DNA of 64,000 nt, from NCBI GenBank assembly GCA_038025085.1, contig CM076146.1, positions 23,754,501 to 23,818,500 on the forward strand, given 5' to 3'. The position numbers and the translations under genes are program-made. This document shows, in pieces, positions 23,216-35,820 of the stretch. This DNA is from Tetragonia tetragonoides. Its lineage: Eukaryota; Streptophyta; Magnoliopsida; Caryophyllales; Aizoaceae. The notes beneath the pieces were generated by a model that saw nothing but the letters and a program-made list of their open reading frames with translations, did not search any database and was not told the DNA's origin. Position 1 is the first letter of the stretch; the number at the start of each line of letters is the position of its first letter.

Positions 23216-24540
23216 TGTTTCCATTCATTTGAGTGTGAAACTACACCTAGGATGTTTACAAGTACAAACAAGCTTCAACTCAAGCTTTTGAATGCGTTTA
23301 TGCGTTTTAAAAGCTCATACGCGTAGGGTGAAAGAGATTTGAGTTCTTTTGTGTTGTATATTAAGAGAAAGCATCCAAATACGTTGTTTGCATTCATTTG
23401 AGTGTGAAACTACACCTAGGATGTTTACTGTTACAAACAAGCTTCAACTCATGCATTTGAATGCATTTACGCGTTTTAAAAGCTCATACGAGTAGGATGA
23501 AAGAGATTTGAGTTCTTTTGTGTTGTATATTAAGAGAAAGCATCCACATACTTTGTGTACATTCATTTGAGTGTGAAACTACACCTAGGATGTTTACAGT
23601 TACAAACAAGCTTCAACTCATGCATTTGAATGCATTTACGGGTTTTAAAAGCTCATACGAGTAGGGTGAAAGAGATTTGAGTTCTTTTGTGTTGTATATT
23701 AAGAGAAAGCATCCAAATACTTTGTTTGTATTCATTTGAGTGTGAAACTACACCTAGGATGTTTACAAGTACAAACAAGCTTCAACTCAAGCTTTTGAAT
23801 GTATTTACGCATTTTGAAAGCTCATACGAGTAGGGTAAAAGAGATTTGAGTTCTTTTGTGTTGTATATTAAGAGAAAGCTTCCAAATACTTTGTGTACAT
23901 TCATTTGAGTGTGAAACTACACCTAGGATGTTTACCGTTACAAACAAGTTTCAACTCAAGCATTTGAATGCATTTACGCGTTTTAAAAGCTCATACGAGT
24001 AGGGTGAAAGAGATTTGAGTTCTTTTGTGTTGTATATTAAGAGAAAGCATCCAAATACTATGTTTGCATTCATTTGAGTGTGAAACTACACCTAGGATGT
24101 TTACAAGTACAAACAAGTTTCAACTCAATCTGTTGAATGAATTTTCGCGTTTTAACAGCTCTTACAACTAGGGTGATAGAAATTGAGTTCTTTTGTGTTG
24201 TATATTAAGAGAAATCATCCAAATACTTTGTTTACATTCATTTGAGTGTGAAACTACACCTAGGATGTTTACAGTTACAAACAAGCTTCAACTCAAGCTT
24301 TTGAATGCATTTATGCTTTTTAAAAGCTCATACGAGTAGGGTGAAAGAGATTTGAGTTCTTTTGTGTTGTATATTAAGAGAAAAGCATCCAATTACTTTG
24401 TTTTCATTCATTTGAATGTGTGAAACTAAACCTAGGATGTTTACAACTACAAACAAGCTTCAACTCAAGCTTTTGAAAGCATTTATGCTTTTTAAAATCT
24501 CATACGTGTAGGGTGAAAGATATTTGAGTTCTTTTGTGTT
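21990..24540. repeat. Segmental duplication, copy 2 (partner 12,700-15,250)
   Basis: Partner at lag 9,289 bp. It begins inside the second 1,181-bp unit and runs to GAAAGATATTTGAG near 24,520, where the 4,052-bp HOR begins. Private differences, such as CTCAATCTGTTG at about 24,125, show it has diverged slightly. Confidence 0.8.
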
Positions 24541-27500
24541 GTATATTAAGAGAAAGCATCCAAATACTTTGTTTGCATTCATTTGAGTGTGAAACTACAC
24601 CTAGGATGTTTACAGTTACAAACAAGCTTCAACTCAAGCTTTTGAATGCATTTACGCGTTTTTAAAAGCTCTTACGACTAGGGTGATAGAAATTGAGTTC
24701 TTTTGTGTTGTATATTAAGAGAAAGCATCCAAATACTTTGTTTGCAATCATTTGAGTGTGAAACTACACCTAGGATGGTTACAGTTACAAACAAGCTTCA
24801 ACTCAAGCTTTTGAATGCATTTACGCGTTTTAAAAGCTCATACGAGTAGGGTGAAAGAGATTTGAGTTCTTTTGTGTTGTATATTAAGAGAAAGCATCCA
24901 AATACTTTGTTTGCATTCATTTGAGTGTGAAACTACACCTAGGATGTTTACAAGTACAAACAAGCTTCAACTCAAGCTTTTGAATGTATTTACGCATTTT
25001 AAAAGGTCATACGAGTAGGGTGAAAGAGATTTGAGTTCTTTTGTGTTGTATATTAAGAGAAAGCATCCAAATACTTTGTTTGCATTCATTTGAATGTGTG
25101 AAACTACATCTAGGATGTTTACAAGTACAAACAAGCTTCAACTCAAGCTTTTGAATGTATTTACGCGTTTTAACAGCTCTTACGACTAGGGTGACAGAAA
25201 TTGAGTTCTTTTGTGTTGTATATTAAGAGAAAGCATCCAAATACTTTGTTTGTATTCATTTGAGTGTGAAACTACACCTAGGATGTTTACAGTTACAAAC
25301 GTGCTTCAACTCAAGCTTTTGAATGCATTTATGCTTTTTAAAAGCTCATTCAAGTAGGGTGAAAGAGATTTGAGTTCTTTTGTGTTGTATATTAAGAGAA
25401 AGCATCCAAATACTGTGTTTGTATTCATTTGAGTGTGAAACTACACCTAGGATGTTTACAAGTACAAACAAGCTTCAACTCAAGCTTTTGAATGTATTTA
25501 CGCATTTTAAAAGCTCATACGAGTAGGGTGAAAGAGATTTGAGTTCTTTTGTGTTGTATATTAAGAGAAATCATCCAAATACTTTGTGTACATTCATTTG
25601 AGTGTGAAACTACACCTAGGGTGTTTACAGTTACAAACAAGTTTCAACTCAAGCTTTTGAATGCATTTACGCGTTTTAAAAGCTCATACGAGTAGGGTGA
25701 AAGAGATTTGAGTTCTTTTGTGTTGTATATTAAGAGAAAGCATCCAAATGCTATGTTTGCATTCATTTGAGTGTGAAACTACACCTCGGATGTTTACAAG
25801 TACAAACAAGTTTCAACTCAAGCTGTTGAATGAATTTACGCGTTTTAACAGCTCTTACGACAAGGGTGATAGAAATTGAGTTCTTTTGTGTTGTATATTA
25901 AGAGAAAGCATCCAAAAACTTTGTTTGCATTCATTTGAGTGTGAAACTACACCTAGGATGTTTACATGTACAAACAAGCTTCAACTCAAGCTTTTGATTG
26001 TATTTACGCGTTTTAAAAGCTCATACGAGTAGGGTGAAAAAGATTTGAGTTCTTTTGTGCTGTATATTAAGAGAAATCATCCAAATACTTTGTGTACATT
26101 CATTTGAGTGTGAAACTACACCTAGGGTGTTTACAGTTACAAACAAGTTTCAACTCAAGCTTTTGAATGAATTTACGCGTTTTAAAAGCTCATACGAGTA
26201 GGGTGAAAGAGATTTGGGTTCTTTTGTGTTGTATATTAAGAGAAAGCATCCAAATACTATGTTTGCATTCATTTGAGTGTGAAACTACACCTAGGATGTT
26301 TACAAGTTCAAACAAGTTTCAACTCAAGCTGTTGAATGAATTTTCGCGTTTTAACAGCTCTTACGACAAGGGTGATAGAAATTGAGTTCTTTTGTGTTGT
26401 ATATTAATAGAAAGCATCCAAATCCTTTATTTGCATTCATTTGAGTATGAAACTACAGGTAGGATGTTTACAGTTACAAACAAGCTTCAACTCATGCTTT
26501 TGAATGCATTTACGCGTTTTAAAAGCTCATACGAGTAGGGTGAAAGAGATTTGAGTTCTTTTGTGTTGTATATTAAGAGAAAGCATCCAAATACTTTGTT
26601 TGTATTCATTTGAGTGTGAAACTACACCTAGGATGTTTACAAGTACAAACAAGTTTCAACTCAAGCTGTTGAATGAATTTACGCGTTTTAACAGCTCTTA
26701 CGACAAGGGTGATAGAAATTGAGTTCTTTTGTGTTGTATATTAAGAGAAAGCATCCAAAAACTTTGTTTGCATTCATTTGAGTGTGAAACTACACCTAGG
26801 ATGTTTACAAGTACAAACAAGCTTCAACTCAAGCTTTTGAATGTATTTACGCGTTTTAACAGCTCTTACGACTAGGGTGACAGAAATTGAGTTCTTTTGT
26901 GTTGTATATTAAGAGAAAACTACCAAATACTTTGTTTGTATTCATTTGAGTGTGAAACTACACCTAGGATGTTTACAGTTACAAACGTGCTTCAACTCAA
27001 GCTTTTGAATGCATTTATGCTTTTTAAAAGCTCATACAAGTAGGGTGAAAGAGATTTGAGTTCTTTTGTGTTGTATATTAAGAGAAAGCATCCAAATACT
27101 GTGTTTGTATTCATTTGAGTGTGAAACTACACCTAGGATGTTTACAAGTACAAACAAGCTTCAACTCAAGCTTTTGAATGTATTTACGCATTTTAAAAGC
27201 TCATACGAGTAGGGTGAAAGAGATTTGAGTTCTTTTGTGTTGTATATTAAGAGAAATCATCCAAATACTTTGTGTACATTTTTTTGAGTGTGAAACTATA
27301 CCTAGGATGTTTACAGTTACAAACAAGCTTCAACTCAAGCTTTTGAATGCATTTACGCGTTTTAAAAGCTCATACGAGTAGGGTGAAAGAGATTTGAGTT
27401 CTTTTGTGTTGTATATTAAGAGAAAGCATCCAAATACGCTGTTTGCATTCATTTGAGTGTGAAACTACACCTAGGATGTTTACAGTTACAAACAAGCTTC

Positions 27501-30500
27501 AACTCAAGCTTTTGAATGCATTTATGCTTTTTAAAAGCTCATACGAGTAGGGTGAAAGAGATTTGAGTTCTTTTGTGTTGTACATTAAGAGAAAGCATCC
27601 AAATACTTTGTTTGTATTCATTTGAGTGTGAAACTACACCTAGGATGTTTACAAGTACAAACAAGTTTCAACTCAAGCTGTTGAATGAATTTTCGCGTTT
27701 TAACAGCTCTTACGACAAGGGTGATAGAAATTGAGTTCTTTTGTGTTGTATATTAAGAGAAAGCATCCAAATCCTTTGTTTGAATTCATTTGAGTATGAA
27801 ACTACAGGTAGGATGTTTACAGTTACAAACAAGCTTCAACTCATGCTTTTGAATGCATTTACGCGTTTTAAAAGCTCATACGAGTAGGGTGAAAGAGATT
27901 TGAGTTCTTTTGTGTTGTATATTAAGAGAAAGCATCCAAATACTTTGTTTGCATTCATTTGAATGTGTGAAACTACACCTAGGATGTTTACAAGTACAAA
28001 CAAGCTTCAACTCAAGCTTTTGAATGTATTTACGCGTTTTAACAGCTCTTACGACTAGGGTGATAGAAATTGAGTTCTTTTGTGTTGTATATTAAGAGAA
28101 AGCTTCCAAATACTTTGTTTGTATTGATTTGAGTGTGAAACTACACCTAGGATGTTTACAAGTACAAACAAGTTTCAACTCAAGCTGTTGAATGAATTTT
28201 TGCGTTTTAACAGCTCTTACGACAAGGGTGATAGAAATTGAGTTCTTTTGTGTTGTATATTAAGAGAAAGCATCCAAATACTTTGTTTGTATTCATTTGA
28301 GTGTAAAACTACACCTACGATGTTTACAGTTACAAACGTGCTTCAACTCAAGCTTTTGAATGCATTTATGCTTTTTAAAAGCTCATACAAGTAGGGTGAA
28401 AGAGATTTGAGTTCTTTTGTGTTGTATATTAAAAGAAAGCATCCAAATACTGTGTTTGTATTCATTTGAGTGTGAAACTACACCTAGGATGTTTACAAGT
28501 ACAATCAAGCTTCAACTCAAGCTTTTGAATGTATTTACGCATTTTAAAAGGTCATACGAGTAGGGTGAAAGAGATTTGAGTTCTTTTGTGTTGTATATTA
28601 AGAGAAAGCATCCAAATACTTTGTTTGCATTCATTTGAGTGTGAAACTACACCTAGGATGTTTACAGTTACAAACAAGCTTCAACTCAAGCTTTTGAATG
28701 CATTTACGCGTTTTTAAAAGCTCTTACGACTAGGGTGATAGAAATTGAGTTCTTTTGTGTTGTATATTAAGAGAAAGCATCCAAATACTTTGTTTGCAAT
28801 CATTTGAGTGTGAAACTACACCTAGGATGGTTACAGTTACAAACAAGCTTCAACTCAAGCTTTTGAATGCATTTACGCGTTTTAAAAGCTCATACGAGTA
28901 GGGTGAAAGAGATTTGAGTTCTTTTGTGTTGTATATTAAGAGAAAGCATCCAAATACTTTGTTTGCATTCATTTGAGTGTGAAACTACACCTAGGATGTT
29001 TACAAGTACAAACAAGCTTCAACTCAAGCTTTTGAATGTATTTACGCATTTTAAAAGGTCATACGAGTAGGGTGAAAGAGATTTGAGTTCTTTTGTGTTG
29101 TATATTAAGAGAAAGCATCCAAATACTTTGTTTGCATTCATTTGAATGTGTGAAACTACATCTAGGATGTTTACAAGTACAAACAAGCTTCAACTCAAGC
29201 TTTTGAATGTATTTACGCGTTTTAACAGCTCTTACGACTAGGGTGACAGAAATTGAGTTCTTTTGTGTTGTATATTAAGAGAAAGCATCCAAATACTTTG
29301 TTTGTATTCATTTGAGTGTGAAACTACACCTAGGATGTTTACAGTTACAAACGTGCTTCAACTCAAGCTTTTGAATGCATTTATGCTTTTTAAAAGCTCA
29401 TTCAAGTAGGGTGAAAGAGATTTGAGTTCTTTTGTGTTGTATATTAAGAGAAAGCATCCAAATACTGTGTTTGTATTCATTTGAGTGTGAAACTACACCT
29501 AGGATGTTTACAAGTACAAACAAGCTTCAACTCAAGCTTTTGAATGTATTTACGCATTTTAAAAGCTCATACGAGTAGGGTGAAAGAGATTTGAGTTCTT
29601 TTGTGTTGTATATTAAGAGAAATCATCCAAATACTTTGTGTACATTCATTTGAGTGTGAAACTACACCTAGGGTGTTTACAGTTACAAACAAGTTTCAAC
29701 TCAAGCTTTTGAATGCATTTACGCGTTTTAAAAGCTCATACGAGTAGGGTGAAAGAGATTTGAGTTCTTTTGTGTTGTATATTAAGAGAAAGCATCCAAA
29801 TGCTATGTTTGCATTCATTTGAGTGTGAAACTACACCTCGGATGTTTACAAGTACAAACAAGTTTCAACTCAAGCTGTTGAATGAATTTACGCGTTTTAA
29901 CAGCTCTTACGACAAGGGTGATAGAAATTGAGTTCTTTTGTGTTGTATATTAAGAGAAAGCATCCAAAAACTTTGTTTGCATTCATTTGAGTGTGAAACT
30001 ACACCTAGGATGTTTACATGTACAAACAAGCTTCAACTCAAGCTTTTGATTGTATTTACGCGTTTTAAAAGCTCATACGAGTAGGGTGAAAAAGATTTGA
30101 GTTCTTTTGTGCTGTATATTAAGAGAAATCATCCAAATACTTTGTGTACATTCATTTGAGTGTGAAACTACACCTAGGGTGTTTACAGTTACAAACAAGT
30201 TTCAACTCAAGCTTTTGAATGAATTTACGCGTTTTAAAAGCTCATACGAGTAGGGTGAAAGAGATTTGGGTTCTTTTGTGTTGTATATTAAGAGAAAGCA
30301 TCCAAATACTATGTTTGCATTCATTTGAGTGTGAAACTACACCTAGGATGTTTACAAGTTCAAACAAGTTTCAACTCAAGCTGTTGAATGAATTTTCGCG
30401 TTTTAACAGCTCTTACGACAAGGGTGATAGAAATTGAGTTCTTTTGTGTTGTATATTAATAGAAAGCATCCAAATCCTTTATTTGCATTCATTTGAGTAT

Positions 30501-32624
30501 GAAACTACAGGTAGGATGTTTACAGTTACAAACAAGCTTCAACTCATGCTTTTGAATGCATTTACGCGTTTTAAAAGCTCATACGAGTAGGGTGAAAGAG
30601 ATTTGAGTTCTTTTGTGTTGTATATTAAGAGAAAGCATCCAAATACTTTGTTTGTATTCATTTGAGTGTGAAACTACACCTAGGATGTTTACAAGTACAA
30701 ACAAGTTTCAACTCAAGCTGTTGAATGAATTTACGCGTTTTAACAGCTCTTACGACAAGGGTGATAGAAATTGAGTTCTTTTGTGTTGTATATTAAGAGA
30801 AAGCATCCAAAAACTTTGTTTGCATTCATTTGAGTGTGAAACTACACCTAGGATGTTTACAAGTACAAACAAGCTTCAACTCAAGCTTTTGAATGTATTT
30901 ACGCGTTTTAACAGCTCTTACGACTAGGGTGACAGAAATTGAGTTCTTTTGTGTTGTATATTAAGAGAAAACTACCAAATACTTTGTTTGTATTCATTTG
31001 AGTGTGAAACTACACCTAGGATGTTTACAGTTACAAACGTGCTTCAACTCAAGCTTTTGAATGCATTTATGCTTTTTAAAAGCTCATACAAGTAGGGTGA
31101 AAGAGATTTGAGTTCTTTTGTGTTGTATATTAAGAGAAAGCATCCAAATACTGTGTTTGTATTCATTTGAGTGTGAAACTACACCTAGGATGTTTACAAG
31201 TACAAACAAGCTTCAACTCAAGCTTTTGAATGTATTTACGCATTTTAAAAGCTCATACGAGTAGGGTGAAAGAGATTTGAGTTCTTTTGTGTTGTATATT
31301 AAGAGAAATCATCCAAATACTTTGTGTACATTTTTTTGAGTGTGAAACTATACCTAGGATGTTTACAGTTACAAACAAGCTTCAACTCAAGCTTTTGAAT
31401 GCATTTACGCGTTTTAAAAGCTCATACGAGTAGGGTGAAAGAGATTTGAGTTCTTTTGTGTTGTATATTAAGAGAAAGCATCCAAATACGCTGTTTGCAT
31501 TCATTTGAGTGTGAAACTACACCTAGGATGTTTACAGTTACAAACAAGCTTCAACTCAAGCTTTTGAATGCATTTATGCTTTTTAAAAGCTCATACGAGT
31601 AGGGTGAAAGAGATTTGAGTTCTTTTGTGTTGTACATTAAGAGAAAGCATCCAAATACTTTGTTTGTATTCATTTGAGTGTGAAACTACACCTAGGATGT
31701 TTACAAGTACAAACAAGTTTCAACTCAAGCTGTTGAATGAATTTTCGCGTTTTAACAGCTCTTACGACAAGGGTGATAGAAATTGAGTTCTTTTGTGTTG
31801 TATATTAAGAGAAAGCATCCAAATCCTTTGTTTGAATTCATTTGAGTATGAAACTACAGGTAGGATGTTTACAGTTACAAACAAGCTTCAACTCATGCTT
31901 TTGAATGCATTTACGCGTTTTAAAAGCTCATACGAGTAGGGTGAAAGAGATTTGAGTTCTTTTGTGTTGTATATTAAGAGAAAGCATCCAAATACTTTGT
32001 TTGCATTCATTTGAATGTGTGAAACTACACCTAGGATGTTTACAAGTACAAACAAGCTTCAACTCAAGCTTTTGAATGTATTTACGCGTTTTAACAGCTC
32101 TTACGACTAGGGTGATAGAAATTGAGTTCTTTTGTGTTGTATATTAAGAGAAAGCTTCCAAATACTTTGTTTGTATTGATTTGAGTGTGAAACTACACCT
32201 AGGATGTTTACAAGTACAAACAAGTTTCAACTCAAGCTGTTGAATGAATTTTTGCGTTTTAACAGCTCTTACGACAAGGGTGATAGAAATTGAGTTCTTT
32301 TGTGTTGTATATTAAGAGAAAGCATCCAAATACTTTGTTTGTATTCATTTGAGTGTAAAACTACACCTACGATGTTTACAGTTACAAACGTGCTTCAACT
32401 CAAGCTTTTGAATGCATTTATGCTTTTTAAAAGCTCATACAAGTAGGGTGAAAGAGATTTGAGTTCTTTTGTGTTGTATATTAAAAGAAAGCATCCAAAT
32501 ACTGTGTTTGTATTCATTTGAGTGTGAAACTACACCTAGGATGTTTACAAGTACAATCAAGCTTCAACTCAAGCTTTTGAATGTATTTACGCATTTTAAA
32601 AGGTCATACGAGTAGGGTGAAAGA
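24521..32624. repeat. 4,052-bp HOR (24 monomers), two tandem copies
   Basis: Units are about 24,521-28,572 and 28,573-32,624. The rare variant TTTGCAATCATTTG recurs at 24741 and 28793, and the whole variant series repeats at exactly 4,052 bp, including GTGCTGTATATTAAG, GATTTGGGTTC, CAGGTAGG, GTACATTTTTTTGAG and AGTACAATCAAGC. Within what I read, the two units are nearly identical, making this the longest recent tandem duplication in the window. Confidence 0.88.
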
Positions 32625-33965
32625 GATTTGAGTTCTTTTGTGTTGTATATTAAGAGAAAGCATCCAAATACTTTGTGTACATTCTTTTGAGTGTGAAACT
32701 ATACCTAGGATGTTTACAGTTACAAACAAGCTTCAACTCAAGCTTTTGAATGCATTTACGCGTTTTAAAAGCTCATACGAGTAGGGTGAAAAAGATTTGA
32801 GTTCTTTTGTGTTGTATATTAAGAGAAAGCATCCAAATACGCTGTTTGCATTCATTTCAGTGTGAAACTACACCTAGGATGTTTACAGTTACAAACAAGC
32901 TTCAACTCAAGCTTTTGAATGCATTTATGATTTTTAAAAGCTCATACGAGTAGGGTGAAAGAGATTTGAGTCCTTTTGTGTTGTATATTAAGAGAAAGCA
33001 TCCAAATACTTTGTTTGTATTCATTTGAGTGTGAAACTACACCTAGGATGTTTACAAGTACAAACAAGCTTCAACTCAAGCTTTTGAATGTATTTACGCA
33101 TTTTAAAAGCTCATACGAGTAGGGTAAAAGAGATTTGAGTTCTTTTGTGTTGTATATCAAGAGAAAGCTTCCAAATACTTTGTGTAGATTCATTTGAGTG
33201 TAAAATACTTTTAACAACTCTTACGACTAGGGTGATAGAAATTGAGTTCTTTTGTGTTGTATATTAAGAGAAAAAATCCAAATACTTTGTTTGTATTCAT
33301 TTGAGTGTGAAATTACACCTAGGATGTTTACAGTTACAAACGTGATTCAACTCAAGCTTTTGAATACATTTATGCTTTTTAAAAGCCCATACAAGTAGGG
33401 TGAAAGAGATTTGAGTTCTTTTGTGTTGTATATTAAGAGAAAGCATCCAAATACTTTGTTGGCATTCATTTGAATGTGTGAAACTACACCTAAGATGTTT
33501 ACAAGTACAAACAAGCTTCAACTCAGGCTTTTGAATGTAGTTACGCGTTTTAACAGCTCTTACGACTAGGGTGATAGAAATTGAGTTCTTTTGTGTTGTA
33601 TATTAAGAGAAAGCATCCAAATACTTTGTTTGTATTCATTTGAGTGTGAAACTACACCTAGGATGTTTACAGTTACAAACAAGCTTCAACTCAAGCTTTT
33701 GAATGCATTTATGCTTTTTAAAAGCTCATACGAGTAGGGTGAAACAGATTTGAGTTCTTTTGTGTTGTATATTAAGAGAAAGCATCCAAATACTTTGTTT
33801 GCATTCATTTGAATGTGTGAAACTAAAACTAGGATGTTTTCAAGTACAAACAATCTTCAACTCAAGCTTTTGAATGCATTTATGCTTTTTAAAAGCTCAT
33901 ACGAGTAGGGTGAAAGAGATTTGAGTTCTTTTGTGTTGTATATTAAGAGAAAGCATCCAAATACT
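32255..33965. repeat. 1.7-kb block duplicated at lag 6,033 (partner 38,288-39,998)
   Basis: Shared markers are ACATTCTTTTGAGTG, TTTATGATTTTTAAAAGC, GATTTGAGTCC, a truncated monomer, AACGTGATTC, GTTGGCATTC, CTAAGATG and AAACTAAAACTAGG. The copies separate near 33,965, where ACTATGTTTGC faces ACTGTGTTTGT. Confidence 0.83.
33201..33210. other. Junction of a truncated monomer, copy 1
   Basis: The sequence runs GTGTAAAATACTTTTAACAA, joining the GTGTAAAA part of one monomer to the TTTTAAC part of the tail. Against the full monomer at 48,011-48,080 the net loss is 61 bp, including the ACACCTAGG and HindIII segments. The monomer is about 107 bp. Confidence 0.88.
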
Positions 33966-35820
33966 ATGTTTGCATTCATTTGAGTGTGAAACTACACCTA
34001 GGATGTTTACAAGTACAAACAAGTTTCAACTCAAGCTGCTGAATGAATTTTCGCGTTTTAACAGCTCTTACGACAAGGGTGATAGAAATTGAGTTCTTTT
34101 GTGTTGTATATTAAGAGAAAGCATCCAAATCCTTTGTTTGCATTCATTTGAGTATGAAACTACAGGTAGGATGTTTACAGTTACAAACAAGCTTCAACTC
34201 ATGCTTTTGAATGCATTTACGCGTTTTAAAAGCTCATACGAGTAGGGTGAAAGAGATTTGAGTTCTTTTGTGTTGTATATTAAGAGAAAGCATCCAAATA
34301 CTTTTTTTGCATTCATTTGAATGTGTGAAACTACACCTAGGATGTTTACAAGTACAAACAAGCTTCAACTCAAGCTTTTGAATGTATTTACGCGTTTTAA
34401 CAGCTCTTACGACTAGGGTGACAGAAAATGAGTTCTTTTGTGTTGTATATTAAGAGAAAGCATCCAATTACTTTGTTTGTATTCATTTGAGTGTGAAACT
34501 ACACCTAGGATGTTTACAGTTACAAACGTGCTTCAACTCAAGCTTTTGAATGCATTTATGCTTTTTAAAAGCTCATACAAGTAGGGTGAAAGAGATTTGA
34601 GTTCTTTTGTGTTGTATATTAAGAGAAAGCATCCAAATACTGTGTTTGTATTCATTTGAGTGTGAAACTACACCTAGGATGTTTACAAGTACAAACAAGC
34701 TTCAACTCAAGCTTTTGAATGTATTTACGCATTTTAAAAGCTCATACGAGTAGGGTGAAAGAGATTTGAGTTCTTTTGTGTTGTATATTAAGAGAAATCA
34801 TCCAAATACTTTGTGTACATTTTTTTGAGTGTGAAACTATACCTAGGATGTTTACAGTTACAAACAAGCTTCAACTCAAGCTTTTGAATGCATTTACGCG
34901 TTTTAAAAGCTCATACGATTAGGGTGAAAGAGATTTGAGTTCTTTTGTGTTGTATATTAAGAGAAAGCATCCAAATACGCTGTTTGCATTCATTTGAGTG
35001 TGAAACTACACCTAGGATGTTTACAGTTACAAACAAGCTTCAACTCAAGCTTTTGAATGCATTTATGCTTTTTAAAAGCTCATACGAGTAGGGTGAAAGA
35101 GATTTGAGTTCTTTTGTGTTGTATATTAAGAGAAAGCATCCAAATACTTTGTTTGTATTCATTTGAGTGTGAAACTACACCTAGGATGTTTACAAGTACA
35201 AACAAGTTTCAACTCAAGCTGTTGAATGAATTTTCGCGTTTTAACAGCTCTTACGACAAGGGTGATAGAAATTGAGTTCTTTTGTGTTGTATATTAAGAG
35301 AAAGCATCCAAATCCTTTGTTTGCATTCATTTGAGTATGAAACTACAGGTAGGATGTTTACAGTTACAAACAAGCTTCAACTCATGCTTTTGAATGCATT
35401 TACGCGTTTTAAAAGCTCATACGAGTAGGGTGAAAGAGATTTGAGTTCTTTTGTGTTGTATATTAAGAGAAAGCATCCAAATACTTTGTTTGCATTCATT
35501 TGAATGTGTGAAACTACACCTAGGATGTTTACAAGTACAAACAAGCTTCAACTCAAGCTTTTGAATGTATTTACGCGTTTTAACAGCTCTTACGACTAGG
35601 GTGATAGAAATTGAGTTCTTTTGTGTTGTATATTAAGAGAAAGCTTCCAAATACTTTGTTTGTATTCATTTGAGTGTGAAACTACACCTAGGATGTTTAC
35701 AAGTACAAACAAGCTTCAACTCAAGCTTTTGAATGCATTTATGCTTTTTAAAAGCTCATACGAGTAGGGTGAAAGAGATTTGAGTTCTTTTGTGTTGTAT
35801 ATTAAGAGAAAGCATCCAAA
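33895..35820. repeat. 1.9-kb block duplicated at lag 6,877 (partner 40,772-42,697)
   Basis: Linked variants recur at constant lag: CAAGCTGCTGAATG (34031 and 40908, counting from TCAAG), CTTTTTTTGCATTC, GACAGAAAATGAG, CCAATTACTTTG and CGATTAGGGTG. The block holds class B monomers with the CAGGTAGG form. Confidence 0.8.

Noticed and set aside
33297..33521. 74-83-codon minus-strand cysteine-containing frames at 33297, 39330 and 44340
   Set aside because: Antisense satellite across two monomers. The regular cysteines come from the monomer period, so this is not a secreted peptide or zinc-binding protein.
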